A DNA stretch of 64,000 nt, taken from NCBI RefSeq assembly GCF_004216905.1, contig NZ_SGXJ01000010.1:1-64000 (forward strand), in the 5' to 3' direction. The first letter of the stretch is position 1. Every line of letters begins with the position of its first letter. The stretch comes from Kribbella sp. VKM Ac-2569 (GTDB lineage: Bacteria; Actinomycetota; Actinomycetes; Propionibacteriales; Kribbellaceae). The notes below the pieces were generated by a model. It was not told where the DNA came from. It ran no database searches and worked only from the letters and a program-made list of their open reading frames with translations. Below, piece after piece: positions 18,940 through 27,107 of the stretch. A program made the position numbers and the translations under genes.

Positions 18940-19730
18940 GACGCGTGTTTCACGGCCCAGTCGAGGACCTCGTCCGCGATCTTCTCCCACCCCGCCTGGG
19001 CCGGCAGGAGATGCGCGTACCCGTCGTACTCACGGATCTCGGTGGCCGTGTTCGACTTGTAGTGCTTGGCGTTGGAGCGCTGGATCTCGGGCGGCATGAT
19101 GTGGTCCTCGGACCCGGAAACGAACAGCAGCGGCGCGCGGGCGTCGTTGTGGTAGTCGACCCAGGTGTCCTGGTGGCCGGGCTGGAAGTTCGCCAGCACA
19201 CTCCCCCACAGGATCCCGCCGTTCGCCGGGATCGCGTAGCGCTCGTACAGCGCCCGTGCCTCGTCCTCGCCGAAGGTGTTCGTGAACGCGTACTTCCACT
19301 CGTCGAAGGACAGCGGGATCGCCTTGTGCCGGTTAGCCGGGCTCTTCAGCACCGGGAACGTCGACTTCACCTGCGAGAACGGCACGACCTTGACGCCTTC
19401 GGTCGGCGCCGAGTTCAGCGCGACCCCGGCCGCGCCGAAGCCGTGGTCGAGGAGGATCTGGGTGAACGCTCCGCCGGCCGAATGACCGATGATGATCGGC
19501 GGCTGGTCGAGTTCGCGGATCACCGCTTCGACATGCTCGATGATGGCCGGCACGGTCACCTTCAAGATGGGCTCCGGGTCGGCGTTCAGTGCCTCCACCT
19601 CGACCTCGAAACCCGGGTACGCCGGCGCCAGCACCCGGAAGCCACGCGCCTCGTAGTGCGTGATCCAGTGTTCCCAGCTCCGTGGCGTCACCCAGAAACC
19701 GTGCACCAGCACGATGGTGTCAGCAGGCAT
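18936..19730 (-). CDS. alpha/beta hydrolase
   Basis: 264 aa from ATG 19730; a longer open frame upstream is antisense to the AraC gene and not credible. The opening is IVLVHGFWVTPRSW with the HGF oxyanion strand. The nucleophile elbow is GHSAGG, the acid is in LFVSGSEDHIMP and the catalytic histidine in YDGYAHLLPAQ. It is probably an esterase or lipase-like enzyme. It faces an AraC regulator across 138 bases, which is a likely local regulator. Confidence 0.9.
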   Translation of the reverse strand: MPADTIVLVHGFWVTPRSWEHWITHYEARGFRVLAPAYPGFEVEVEALNADPEPILKVTVPAIIEHVEAVIRELDQPPIIIGHSAGGAFTQILLDHGFGAAGVALNSAPTEGVKVVPFSQVKSTFPVLKSPANRHKAIPLSFDEWKYAFTNTFGEDEARALYERYAIPANGGILWGSVLANFQPGHQDTWVDYHNDARAPLLFVSGSEDHIMPPEIQRSNAKHYKSNTATEIREYDGYAHLLPAQAGWEKIADEVLDWAVKHAS

Positions 19731-19868
19731 GATCGCGGCTCCGTCCGTGCGTGAGGTTTGCCGAAACCGTAGTTTCCGGTACGGCGTGCTCGGTAGGATC
19801 TGGCTGCACGGATCTGGGCTGTGTGTGCACAGTTTCGCCCACCGGATTCCAGGGGTGGAGGGGGCAAC

Positions 19869-20825
19869 ATGGCCGTGCTGCTCGACACAGCTGTCCTGCC
19901 GCGGCGGGACCGGTCCGAGGCGTTCCACGCGGCGATGATGTCCGCGAGTGTGCCGTCGCGCGTGGAGCACGAGGATCCGGACGGCGACGTCCACGCGCGC
20001 ATGGACTTCTGGCAACTCGGAACGCCGGACCTGTTCCGCAACGAGGGCTCCGGGATCCGGCTGGTCCGGACGCCGAAGCATGTTCGCATCGGTGGCCCGG
20101 AGCGGCTCGCGCTCGCGGTGCAGGTGACCGGGTCGGGTGTGTTCGGCCAGGGCGGCATCGACCGGCGCGTCCGGACCGGTGAGCTGATGCTGGTCGACCT
20201 GACCGCGCCGTACGACTTCGCCTGGCGCGGGCTCGGCGCGTCGCAGGCGTTCCAGATCGACTACGCCGACCTCGGGCTGAGCGTCGAGACGATCCGCGCG
20301 GCGGCTGCACGACTGCCGAGCAGCCCGATGTACGACCTGGTCCTGCACCATCTCACCGCACTGCCAGGCGTCCTCGAGGCGTTGCACGACACCCCGTCGG
20401 CAGCGATGGTCGGGGAGGCCTCCACGCAACTCGTCCGTGCGCTGCTGACCTCCGCCGCGGACGACGGCACCGCCCCGCCCGCGATGGCCGACGTGCTGTT
20501 CTCACGCATCACCTGGTACCTGCGTAAGAATCTCCGGGATCCAGCTCTCGGTCCCGCCCAGATCGCGGCGGCGCACAACGTGTCGGTCCGCTACCTCTAC
20601 AAGTTGTTCGCCGAGCATCACCGCAGCCTCGAACAATGGCTGATCGCCGAACGGCTGAAGGGAGCTGCACGTCAACTCGCCGAGCCTGGAAGCAGGCACC
20701 TCCCGATCGCGGTCGTCGCAGCGCGGTGGGGATTCGACGACGCGGGCCACTTCACCCGGCGCTTCCGTAGGGCGTACGGCATGACCCCGCGCGAGTTGCG
20801 CGATCGAGTCAGGCCGCCGGCGTGA
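19869..20825 (+). CDS. AraC-family transcriptional regulator
   Basis: 318 aa from ATG 19869 with GGAGGGGG upstream. The N-terminal ligand/dimerisation domain is of the AraC_binding_2 type (about 20-190). Two C-terminal helix-turn-helix motifs follow: DPALGPAQIAAAHNVSVRYLYKLF and IAVVAARWGFDDAGHFTRRFRRAYGMTPRELR. It is divergent from the hydrolase/MBL pair; the interval contains a short dyad GAAAC-CGTA-GTTTC and CTGTG-N4-CACAG near 19818-19831, either of which could be a site. Its 3' end overlaps pyrE by 17 bases. Confidence 0.92.
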   Translation: MAVLLDTAVLPRRDRSEAFHAAMMSASVPSRVEHEDPDGDVHARMDFWQLGTPDLFRNEGSGIRLVRTPKHVRIGGPERLALAVQVTGSGVFGQGGIDRRVRTGELMLVDLTAPYDFAWRGLGASQAFQIDYADLGLSVETIRAAAARLPSSPMYDLVLHHLTALPGVLEALHDTPSAAMVGEASTQLVRALLTSAADDGTAPPAMADVLFSRITWYLRKNLRDPALGPAQIAAAHNVSVRYLYKLFAEHHRSLEQWLIAERLKGAARQLAEPGSRHLPIAVVAARWGFDDAGHFTRRFRRAYGMTPRELRDRVRPPA

Positions 20826-21342
20826 GGTCTTCGGAGGTGAGGAGAGGGCGCAGAGTAAGCCCGGCCGCGGTCAGCGGTGCGGGCGTGTCCGAGTTGCGAT
20901 TGATGACGCACAACGCGTCGGTGATGTGGGCGCCGAGCGCGCGCAGTTCGTTGGTGGACAGCACGATCTGGCCGCCGGTGGTGACCACGTCCTCGACGAT
21001 GGTCACCCGTCGTCCGGTGGTCTCGGCGCCCTCGGCCAGTCGGCGGGTTCCGTAGGACTTCGCCTCCTTGCGAACGAAGGCGCACGGCAATCCCGTGTGA
21101 CGCGCGAGCGCAGTCACCACCGGAATGCCACCCATCTCCAGGCCGGCCAGCACCTCGGTGTCCGCGGGCACGAGCGGAACCATCGCCTCGGCGACCGCAT
21201 CCAGCAACACCGGGTCGGCCTCGAACCGGTATTTATCAAAGTACTCGTGTGTCGTCTGCCCCGAGCGCAGGACGAACTCCCCGGTCAGATGAGCTGTCGC
21301 GTAGATCCGTCGGCCCAGTTCGGTTAGCTCCACGCCCAGCAC
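20809..21342 (-). CDS. pyrE: orotate phosphoribosyltransferase
   Basis: About 177 aa from GTG 21342, with GTG 21333 as alternative. The PRPP loop is VTIVEDVVTTGGQ. Earlier conserved parts are FVLRSGQTTHEYFDKYRFEADP and FVRKEAKSYGT. The enzyme makes OMP from orotate and PRPP in pyrimidine synthesis. It lies 8 bases after the DnaQ-BRCT exonuclease gene and is probably co-transcribed with it; no other pyr gene is nearby. Convergent overlap with the AraC gene. Confidence 0.92.
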   Translation of the reverse strand: MLGVELTELGRRIYATAHLTGEFVLRSGQTTHEYFDKYRFEADPVLLDAVAEAMVPLVPADTEVLAGLEMGGIPVVTALARHTGLPCAFVRKEAKSYGTRRLAEGAETTGRRVTIVEDVVTTGGQIVLSTNELRALGAHITDALCVINRNSDTPAPLTAAGLTLRPLLTSEDLTPAA

Positions 21343-21350
21343 CCTAACCG

Positions 21351-22580
21351 CTAGCCTGCCTTGCGCTCCTCGGCGGGGAGGAGGCGGCGGAAGTCGTCTG
21401 CGGAGATGATCGGGATGTTGAACTCGCGGGCCGCGCGGGCCTTGACCGACAGGCTGTCCACGTCCGCGGCGACCACGAACGTGGTGTCCGAGCGGACCGC
21501 CTCCTGTGGCACGAACCCGGCCGCCACGGCCCGGTCCCACCACACCTCTCGCGGCTTGACCATGTCCCCGGTGAACACCAGCGTGCTCCCCGGCGGATAC
21601 CGGCGCGCACCAGGACGATCCGGTACGACGTACCGCCCGGCACTCACGCGGAGCAGCGCCTCGTCGACGTCGGACACACGCTGCCCGAGCATCACCGCCA
21701 CCTGGTCGAGGTCGCTGCGCTGGTCGGGTGAGATCTCGCCGGTCCCCCACGACGCGGTCGCCAGCGCGGACACGTACCACCGATGGAGATGGTCGACCTG
21801 CGGGCGGGTCATGCCCAGCTCGGTTGCCACCTGCACCAGTTGGTCGGCGTCCGCCGCCGTGATCTCGCGGTTGGCGAGGATCGTGTCGAGCAGGACGAGA
21901 TACGAGTCGGCCTGCGGCGGCTCCGGGACGCGCGGCAACTGGTCGACAAGTCGGCTCATCCAGCCGTGGCGTCCGCCGGCATGCACCGGTCGCACGGTCG
22001 GCGCGACGTTCGTGCCCGGGAGGTCGGGCCAGGGCAACCGACGTACCTCCTCGTAGGCCCACTGCCAGGGTGGCGGCGCAGCGAAAGCCCCGAGATATTG
22101 AGCGAACAACTCCGCCGTCGCCCGAGTGTCCGCGAGCGCCGAATGCCAGCCCTCGATCGAGATCCCGGCCGCCGTGCAACAGGCGCCGAGCGTCCGTTTG
22201 GCACCTGGATGCAGATACCCGGCCAGCGCCATCGTGCACATCGACCGCTCGGTGATCAGCGGAACGGTGACACCGAGGCGCGCGAATTCGGCCCGCAGAA
22301 ATCCGAGATCGAACTCGACGTTGTGCCCGACAACCATCCGTCCGGCGAGCAGCTCGCCCAGCTGTCGTGCGATGTCCCGGAACTCCGGCGCCGCCAGCAC
22401 GTCGGCAGTGAGGATCCCGTGGATGTGCTGCGGGCCCAGGTCGCGTTGGGGATTCAGCAACGTCACCCACTCGCGCTCGACCCGCCCGCGCGCGTCCAGC
22501 AACACGACGGCGATCTCGATGATCCGATGCCGATGGGTCGGCAGCAGACCGGTCGTCTCGGTGTCGATAACCGCGTACAT
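21351..22580 (-). CDS. DnaQ-like 3'-5' exonuclease with C-terminal BRCT domain
   Basis: 409 aa from ATG 22580 (GGAGGAGG 7 nt upstream). DEDDh exonuclease: VIDTETTGL (D6, E8), VVGHNVEFDLGFL and HSALADTRATAELF with the catalytic histidine and aspartate. The middle (about 180-310) is helical. The C-terminus from about 325 (GSTLVFTGDMVKPREVWWDRAVAAG) is a BRCT domain as in NAD-dependent ligase. Known in actinobacteria as an epsilon-like exonuclease fused to BRCT; probably acts in DNA repair or proofreading. Confidence 0.92.
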   Translation of the reverse strand: MYAVIDTETTGLLPTHRHRIIEIAVVLLDARGRVEREWVTLLNPQRDLGPQHIHGILTADVLAAPEFRDIARQLGELLAGRMVVGHNVEFDLGFLRAEFARLGVTVPLITERSMCTMALAGYLHPGAKRTLGACCTAAGISIEGWHSALADTRATAELFAQYLGAFAAPPPWQWAYEEVRRLPWPDLPGTNVAPTVRPVHAGGRHGWMSRLVDQLPRVPEPPQADSYLVLLDTILANREITAADADQLVQVATELGMTRPQVDHLHRWYVSALATASWGTGEISPDQRSDLDQVAVMLGQRVSDVDEALLRVSAGRYVVPDRPGARRYPPGSTLVFTGDMVKPREVWWDRAVAAGFVPQEAVRSDTTFVVAADVDSLSVKARAAREFNIPIISADDFRRLLPAEERKAG

Positions 22581-22650
22581 CCCCGGCCTCCTCCGGCTCG
22601 CTGACCGACTGAGACAACCCAATCACACGCCGCCGACAGTTTCGGTTCCG

Positions 22651-23286
22651 TCAGGTATCGGACGGAATCTCGACCTCGATCTCTTCGCCGAGCCGCGCTC
22701 CGTGCGCCAACTGGAGTTCATCGCCGCTCCAGAACCGACCCGGGTCGTACCAGTTGAGCTTCCGCCCGCGCAGCAACCCCATATCCTCGTACGTCACCGC
22801 GACCACCTCGGCGCAGTACGCCGACTCCAGTTCGAGCTCGCGCGATCCGCGGCGAATCGCCGGCAGCCGCCCGCGTACCCATCGCGAGGCGAGCCGGGCA
22901 GTCGACGGGAACGGCGTACCGTCCAGGCGAGCGACAGTCCGCAGTACCGCGTCCTCCATCTCCCGCGTGACGGGATGATCGAGCTGCCGCAGCCAGGCTT
23001 GCTGACCGTACCTGCGGGCCCACACCAGCACCGCGTCGCGCAGATTGTGCAGCTGCGCACCACGCTGGTGCTGGCCGGTCCACATGTCCGGGAGCGAGCG
23101 ACCCAGTTCCGCGTGCCACATCAGCGGCGGGAGGTCCTCGACGACGATCGCCATACCGACGTGGTTGACGGGGCTGTTGGTGGTCAGCTGGATGGCGCGA
23201 TCCGCCGCGCTCCCGCCGCGGAACAGCCAAATGTCACCTGTTCGTGTCAGTTCCGTAGCGTCATCCAGTGAAATCCGGCTGTTCAC
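22651..23286 (-). CDS. permuted NlpC/P60-like (YiiX-type) candidate
   Basis: 211 aa. Opens TRTGDIWLFRGGSAADRAIQ; then H42 (SPVNHVGMAIV) and C158 (ESAYCAEVVAVTYEDMGL) with a following acidic residue. That order, GD strand, His before Cys, matches circularly permuted papain-like NlpC/P60 (LRAT/YiiX) enzymes. No signal peptide, so it is cytoplasmic or exported by another route. Substrate unknown; the family includes amidases and acyltransferases. It lies 70 bases upstream of the exonuclease in the same direction. Confidence 0.65.
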   Translation of the reverse strand: MNSRISLDDATELTRTGDIWLFRGGSAADRAIQLTTNSPVNHVGMAIVVEDLPPLMWHAELGRSLPDMWTGQHQRGAQLHNLRDAVLVWARRYGQQAWLRQLDHPVTREMEDAVLRTVARLDGTPFPSTARLASRWVRGRLPAIRRGSRELELESAYCAEVVAVTYEDMGLLRGRKLNWYDPGRFWSGDELQLAHGARLGEEIEVEIPSDT

Positions 23287-23303
23287 GTCGCTAGGTTAGT
23301 GGC

Positions 23304-23459
23304 ATGAAGGTATGGAAGGTGGTAGGGCTTGCGGGACTCGTCGGCGTCGCCGCGACGGGCGTCGTGATCGCACGGGGCGAGCGCAAGCGCCGTGCGTACA
23401 CGCCGGAAGAGGTCCGCGATCGCCTCAAGACCCGGGTCAAGGAAGCAGCTAACGCCTAG
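23304..23459 (+). CDS. 51-aa single-pass membrane protein
   Basis: ATG 23304 to TAG 23459. The product begins MKVWKVVGLAGLVGVAATGV, one membrane helix, then a basic stretch ARGERKRRAYTPEEVRDRL and a charged helical tail. Third codon positions are GC-rich as in real genes here. It diverges from the YiiX-like gene with only 17 bases between starts. Small 'MKxWKxxGLAG...YTPEEVRDRL' proteins are a familiar actinobacterial type with no known role. Its stop is immediately followed by the large hairpin element. Confidence 0.7.
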   Translation: MKVWKVVGLAGLVGVAATGVVIARGERKRRAYTPEEVRDRLKTRVKEAANA

Positions 23460-23461
23460 GG

Positions 23462-23619
23462 CGTGTCTGACGGTTCCACGCCGTAGCGAGCAGGTGCTCG
23501 GTGCGGTGGCTCGGCGTGCTGGAGCGAAGGCGTCGATGTGGTTTCATCGTCGCCTTTGCTCCAGTGCGGCGAGGTGCCGTGCCGAGTGCCGCGCAGTAGG
23601 CGTGGAACCGTCAGACACG
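23462..23619 (+). ncRNA. 158-nt long hairpin, candidate structured RNA or MITE-like palindrome
   Basis: Outer arms 23462-23482 and 23599-23619 are perfect 21-bp complements. After a small internal loop (23483-23492 against 23591-23598), pairing continues from 493/590 to 519/564 and from 520/563 to 538/545, closing on a 6-nt loop at 23539-23544. Only three or so mismatches occur (509/574, 514/569, 533/550). Nine pairs are G-U or U-G when read on the plus strand (495/588, 496/587, 502/581, 503/580, 507/576, 508/575, 517/566, 518/565, 526/557). On the minus strand these would be A-C mismatches, so the fold favours a plus-strand transcript. Confidence 0.6.
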
Positions 23620-23640
23620 ACCTCCCCCGGGCGACAGAGT

Positions 23641-23703
23641 CGGCCGGGCAGTCGTGGTGCGCCGTAGCTCGGTGGTACGGCGTCGTCCACGTCTGCCCGG
23701 CCG
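23641..23703. terminator. second long hairpin, probable terminator
   Basis: Arms 23641-23657 and 23687-23703 pair over 17 positions with one T-T mismatch (23652/23692). An inner stem 23660-23666 with 23676-23682 (CGCCGTA/TACGGCG) closes on a 9-nt loop. It lies just past the 3' end of the minus-strand phosphoesterase gene and after the 158-nt hairpin, so it can end transcripts from either side. Confidence 0.65.
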
Positions 23704-23723
23704 CAGTCGTTGCAAGACGCAAC

Positions 23724-24215
23724 TTAAAGGTTGTGCAAGGCAACCTGTTCCAGGCGGCCGGCGGTGATCGTCGCGGTCTGGTAGGTGCAGTACGGCTGCC
23801 GCCTCCGGTCGGTCGGTGACCCCGGGTTCAGCAGCCGGAGCCCACCCGGCCCGGTCGTGTCCCACGGGATGTGGCTGTGCCCGAACACGAGCAGATCAAC
23901 CCCCGGGTACGCCGCCGCGCAGCGTTCTTCACGCCCCTTGGCCGGACCGGTCTCGTGCACCACGGCGACCGACAACCCGTCGAGCGTCACCCGCGCGACC
24001 TCGGGGAGTCGCGCACGCAGCTCGGGTCCGTCGTTGTTGCCCCAGCACCCGATCAGCCGGGCCGCACGTGACTCCAGCTCGTCCAGCAGCCCGACGCTCA
24101 CCCAGTCGCCTGCGTGGATGACCACGTCGGCGTCGTCGACCGCGTCCCAGACCGCCGCGGGCAACTTCTTCGCCCGCACCGGCAGATGAGTGTCCGAGAT
24201 CAGCACGAGACGCAT
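23724..24215 (-). CDS. metallophosphoesterase, YfcE/MJ0936 family
   Basis: 163 aa from ATG 24215. Metal-binding motifs in order: ISDTHLP (D and H), AGDW (D), GNND (N), VVHE (H) and FGHSHIP (two H). This is the compact phosphodiesterase type active on simple diesters. The start lies 11 bases after the epimerase stop, so the two form an operon. An antisense-like extension of the frame upstream is not credible. Confidence 0.92.
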   Translation of the reverse strand: MRLVLISDTHLPVRAKKLPAAVWDAVDDADVVIHAGDWVSVGLLDELESRAARLIGCWGNNDGPELRARLPEVARVTLDGLSVAVVHETGPAKGREERCAAAYPGVDLLVFGHSHIPWDTTGPGGLRLLNPGSPTDRRRQPYCTYQTATITAGRLEQVALHNL

Positions 24216-24226
24216 GCGCCCACTCT

Positions 24227-25216
24227 CTACGCCTTCAACGCCGCCAGCAACTCCTTCTCCTTGGCCGGGCTGAGGCCTGCCTTGCGCTCGCGGTCCAGGC
24301 CGAGCTCGCGCTCCCAGGCGAGGGTGTCCTCGACGAACTCCCGGCGGGACCGGTGGGTGAGGCCGGCCGCGACCGCCGCCGCACCGCTGCGGGACGACCA
24401 GCCCTCGTAGCCCGGCTCGGTCAGCCACATCGCCAGCGAGTCCGACCCCATGTACTGCTCGACCTTCTGCTCCTCCAGCCACTCCCGCGGCGCGAGGACC
24501 ACCGGCCCGGTGTGACCGCCGACCTCGCGCATCAACTCGATCCACTCGCCGAACGGCACCACCGGCCCGAACGTGTCGAACGTCCCCGTGCGCCCCTCGG
24601 TCGCGTTGTCCAGCAGCCATCCGGCGAGGTCCCGTACGTCGATCACCGCCGTCGCCAGCTCGGGAGTGTCAGGCACCAGCAAGGGCTCCTCGGGCGCCCG
24701 CGCCGCCCGCGCGACCCATGCACCCGCGCGATCGCTGCGGTCCCCCGGCCCACCGATCAGCCCGGCGCGCGCGATCACCAACCGATCCCCGACGACCTCG
24801 CGGGAGGCGAGCTCACACGCGACCTTCGCCTCGCCGTACAGCTCCCGATCGGCCACGTCGTCCGCAGCCGGCTCCCGCAGCTCCGCCGTCTCGTCCGCGC
24901 CGGGCGTGTCGTACTTCTCGTACGCGTTGCACGAGGACACGTACGTCCAGTGCTTGGCGCGGGCGCCGAACGCGGCCAGCGCGCCCTTCACGAAACCTGG
25001 CTGCCACGAGACCTCGAACACCGCGTCCCAGTCCTGTGCAAGCACCGCGTCGTACGCGTCCGGACTGCTGCGATCGGCCGCGACCAGCGTGGCGCCGTCG
25101 GCGACCGTGCCGCTCTCGCCACGGGCCACACAGGTCACCGCGTGCCCGCGGGCGATCGCCTGCGTCGCGATTTCCCGACCGAGCCACGCCGTACCACCGA
25201 GGATCAGAATCTCCAT
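24227..25216 (-). CDS. NAD(P)-dependent epimerase/dehydratase-like protein
   Basis: 329 aa from ATG 25216. Rossmann glycine motif MEILILGGTAWLGREIA at the N-terminus, VSSCNAYEKY in place of the usual serine-Tyr region and LYGEAKVACE with YxxxK catalytic residues. An extended SDR; the substrate is probably a nucleotide sugar or isoflavone-like carbonyl compound, not determinable here. First gene of a pair with the phosphoesterase. Confidence 0.88.
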   Translation of the reverse strand: MEILILGGTAWLGREIATQAIARGHAVTCVARGESGTVADGATLVAADRSSPDAYDAVLAQDWDAVFEVSWQPGFVKGALAAFGARAKHWTYVSSCNAYEKYDTPGADETAELREPAADDVADRELYGEAKVACELASREVVGDRLVIARAGLIGGPGDRSDRAGAWVARAARAPEEPLLVPDTPELATAVIDVRDLAGWLLDNATEGRTGTFDTFGPVVPFGEWIELMREVGGHTGPVVLAPREWLEEQKVEQYMGSDSLAMWLTEPGYEGWSSRSGAAAVAAGLTHRSRREFVEDTLAWERELGLDRERKAGLSPAKEKELLAALKA

Positions 25217-25406
25217 GCGGGCAAGCCAATCAGGCCCGGCGGACAATTCCCAGACGCCTCTGCCGAGGGCAGAAACTCCCGTGCGTAATTCGTTGCCCTC
25301 GTCACGTGACCGTAATGGTCGTCCCCTTGCCAGGCAGGCGATCCGGGCGCACTGTCGAACCAACAAGACACCCAGGGGTGAGTGTCTGTGGAAGCAGGGG
25401 GAAGTG

Positions 25407-25709
25407 ATGGCTGGTTTCGTTCAGATCATCGAGTACCGGACCTCCAAGCCGGACGAGGTCGCGGCGCTGATGGAGGACTTCCGCGCGAAACGTGAGGCCG
25501 AGGGCGACGGGCCGGCGCCGACCCGCGGCATCACCTGCGCCGACCGCGACGAGCCGGGGCGCTACTTCGCGATCGTCGAGTTCGAGTCGTACGAGGCGGC
25601 GATGGAGAACTCACAGCGTGCCGACACCACCGAGATGTCGGAGAAGATGATGGAGCTGTGCGACGGTCCCGGCGCGTTCTACAACCTCGACGAGATCTCC
25701 TCGATGTAG
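25407..25709 (+). CDS. small dimeric alpha/beta-barrel (ABM-like) protein
   Basis: 100 aa from ATG 25407 with AGGGGGAAG upstream. The pattern FVQIIEYRTSKPDEVAALMEDF, RYFAIVEFESYEAAMENS is that of stress-response/monooxygenase-like ferredoxin-fold barrels. No catalytic residues can be assigned. It stands alone: the 190 bases upstream hold its promoter and that of the divergent epimerase. Confidence 0.75.
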   Translation: MAGFVQIIEYRTSKPDEVAALMEDFRAKREAEGDGPAPTRGITCADRDEPGRYFAIVEFESYEAAMENSQRADTTEMSEKMMELCDGPGAFYNLDEISSM

Positions 25710-25715
25710 CGGAAT

Positions 25716-25764
25716 CCTCAGGTACGGCGTACGCCGGCTCGCCCAGGCGTACGCCGTACCGAGG
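25716..25764. terminator. hairpin terminator 1 of a tandem pair
   Basis: Perfect 15-bp arms 25721-25735 and 25746-25760 (GGTACGGCGTACGCC and its complement), extended by CCTC/GAGG across one bulged A. Lies between convergent genes ending at 25709 and 25811. Confidence 0.8.
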
Positions 25765-25766
25765 TG

Positions 25767-25799
25767 ACCGGTGCCGGGAGGGGAGGAGCCGGCACCGGT
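25767..25799. terminator. hairpin terminator 2 of a tandem pair
   Basis: Perfect 11-bp arms 25767-25777 and 25789-25799 (ACCGGTGCCGG and its complement) around an 11-nt purine loop. Two bases after hairpin 1; together they insulate two convergent transcripts. Confidence 0.7.
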
Positions 25800-25810
25800 G
25801 GACCGGGATC

Positions 25811-26206
25811 TCAGCGGAACACGCGGTACGACGACCAGGTGGACGGCGGCGCCGCGCCGTTCGACCCGAGGTCGCGTTCGGAGTGCAGCGGGTCGGGGTC
25901 CTGCGGTTCGGGTGTGGAGTGCAGGTCCGGCCACGGCCGGGGCGGGAGGGACTCGCGGGGCGGCAGTTGGAGGTCGGGATCGGGACCCCGTTCGGGGTCG
26001 AGCCACTCGACCGTCGTGGCTCCGCCGTGCCCGTGGATCGCGACGACGGACTCGATACCGTCCCAGACGGTCGTGGTCGGGTAGTCGCCGTACCAGCGGA
26101 GCGCGACCGAGCCGTCGGTGAACTGCACACCCTCGGCGACGGGCCCGGTGCCGCTGACACCGGAGACATCTTGATGACGGATCAGCCGGAAGCGACGGGA
26201 GCTCAT
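25811..26206 (-). CDS. conserved hypothetical protein
   Basis: 131 aa from ATG 26206, which overlaps the stop of the preceding gene (ATGA). The N-terminal 60 residues form a compact beta domain (FRLIRHQDVSGVSGTGPVAEG, ALRWYGDYPTTTVWDGIES) seen in many actinobacterial hypotheticals. The C-terminal half is Pro/Asp-rich and probably disordered. Function unknown. Confidence 0.7.
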   Translation of the reverse strand: MSSRRFRLIRHQDVSGVSGTGPVAEGVQFTDGSVALRWYGDYPTTTVWDGIESVVAIHGHGGATTVEWLDPERGPDPDLQLPPRESLPPRPWPDLHSTPEPQDPDPLHSERDLGSNGAAPPSTWSSYRVFR

Positions 26207-26448
26207 TTCGGTGCTACCTCCCACAGCCGCTCCCCCGGCAGCTTCCGTTCCGGTCCTGGATCGTGGTCCGGAACCGGGTCACTGGTCACCCGCAACCCGG
26301 CGAACCTGCGCGACATGGCCGCGGCGTACCGCTCGGCCAGCTCCGCTTCGGCCCGGTAGTCGGCAACCACATGGTCCCCGAACCAGACCCTCACCCGACG
26401 ACGCTCCACCCGGACCGTGGCCGGGCGCGGATCACCACCGTCAGGCAT
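26203..26448 (-). CDS. small hypothetical protein
   Basis: 81 aa from ATG 26448. Basic, with a short beta section RVRVWFGDHVVADY and a helix AELAERYAAAMSRRFAG. Translationally coupled to the next gene by ATGA overlap, so the two products probably work together. No family recognised. The 182 bases upstream to the immunity gene contain nothing I can identify. Confidence 0.65.
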   Translation of the reverse strand: MPDGGDPRPATVRVERRRVRVWFGDHVVADYRAEAELAERYAAAMSRRFAGLRVTSDPVPDHDPGPERKLPGERLWEVAPK

Positions 26449-26630
26449 CTCAATACACCCGGCACCGACTCGAGCCGGATCCCATCAGCGACCTCGCATG
26501 ACAACCCTTCACGGCAATCACTTCCACTTCCCTGTGGGGATGGGTTCACAGGTAGTGACGGCCCTCCCAACCGTTCATGACGCGATTCCCAAGAAATTTC
26601 TCCCCCGGTCCCACCAACAGCAACCCGCGC

Positions 26631-27107
26631 TCAGCCGCGAACCCAGCCCCGCCAGCTGTCGATGTCGGGCGCGTCGAGAGTGGTGCCAGGCTGGAAGGTG
26701 TGAACGCCGGCACCTGGCAGGTACGCCGCGGTGATCAGGGCCATGTTGTGACTGAGAACCAGTGCGATATCCGGGCGATTGCTGACCAGTTCGTCGAACA
26801 GCGCCCGTGCTTCGCGCTCCTGTGCTTCCTCGTCCTTCGCGCCCGCATGCCGAACACCAGCCACCCCCTCGTAGCGGTCGATCGCCGACACATCCTCAGG
26901 CTCCGGGTCCGTCTCGCCGTACACATTCGGCTCGACCAGAACATAGAGCTCGCCGTCCACCGATCGCCCGCGACCGCGGAACAGGTAGGCACCGTCCTTC
27001 AGGTCAGGGTCCTCGACGGGTTCGAGCGCCAGCGTCTCGGCCAACCATCCGGCCACCTCGCCGAGCGACTGGTTGCCCGCGAAGAAGATGTTGTCGTCGC
27101 TCGACAT
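26631..27107 (-). CDS. candidate immunity protein for the CdiA-CT-like toxin
   Basis: 158 aa from ATG 27107, directly abutting the toxin stop (TGA then ATG, no spacer). Acidic, soluble, alpha/beta. Recognisable pieces are AIDRYEGV, EAQEREARALFDELV and a C-terminal block ITAAYLPGAGVHTFQPGTTLDAPDIDSW. This looks like an immunity family seen beside polymorphic toxins, but I cannot name it. Acidic immunity proteins commonly block basic nuclease active sites. Position and size make immunity the best reading; a free-standing role is possible. Confidence 0.7.
   Translation of the reverse strand: MSSDDNIFFAGNQSLGEVAGWLAETLALEPVEDPDLKDGAYLFRGRGRSVDGELYVLVEPNVYGETDPEPEDVSAIDRYEGVAGVRHAGAKDEEAQEREARALFDELVSNRPDIALVLSHNMALITAAYLPGAGVHTFQPGTTLDAPDIDSWRGWVRG

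Noticed and set aside
18936-20429. 497-codon version of the alpha/beta hydrolase
   Set aside because: The extension is antisense to the AraC gene; the family start at ATG 19730 is clear.
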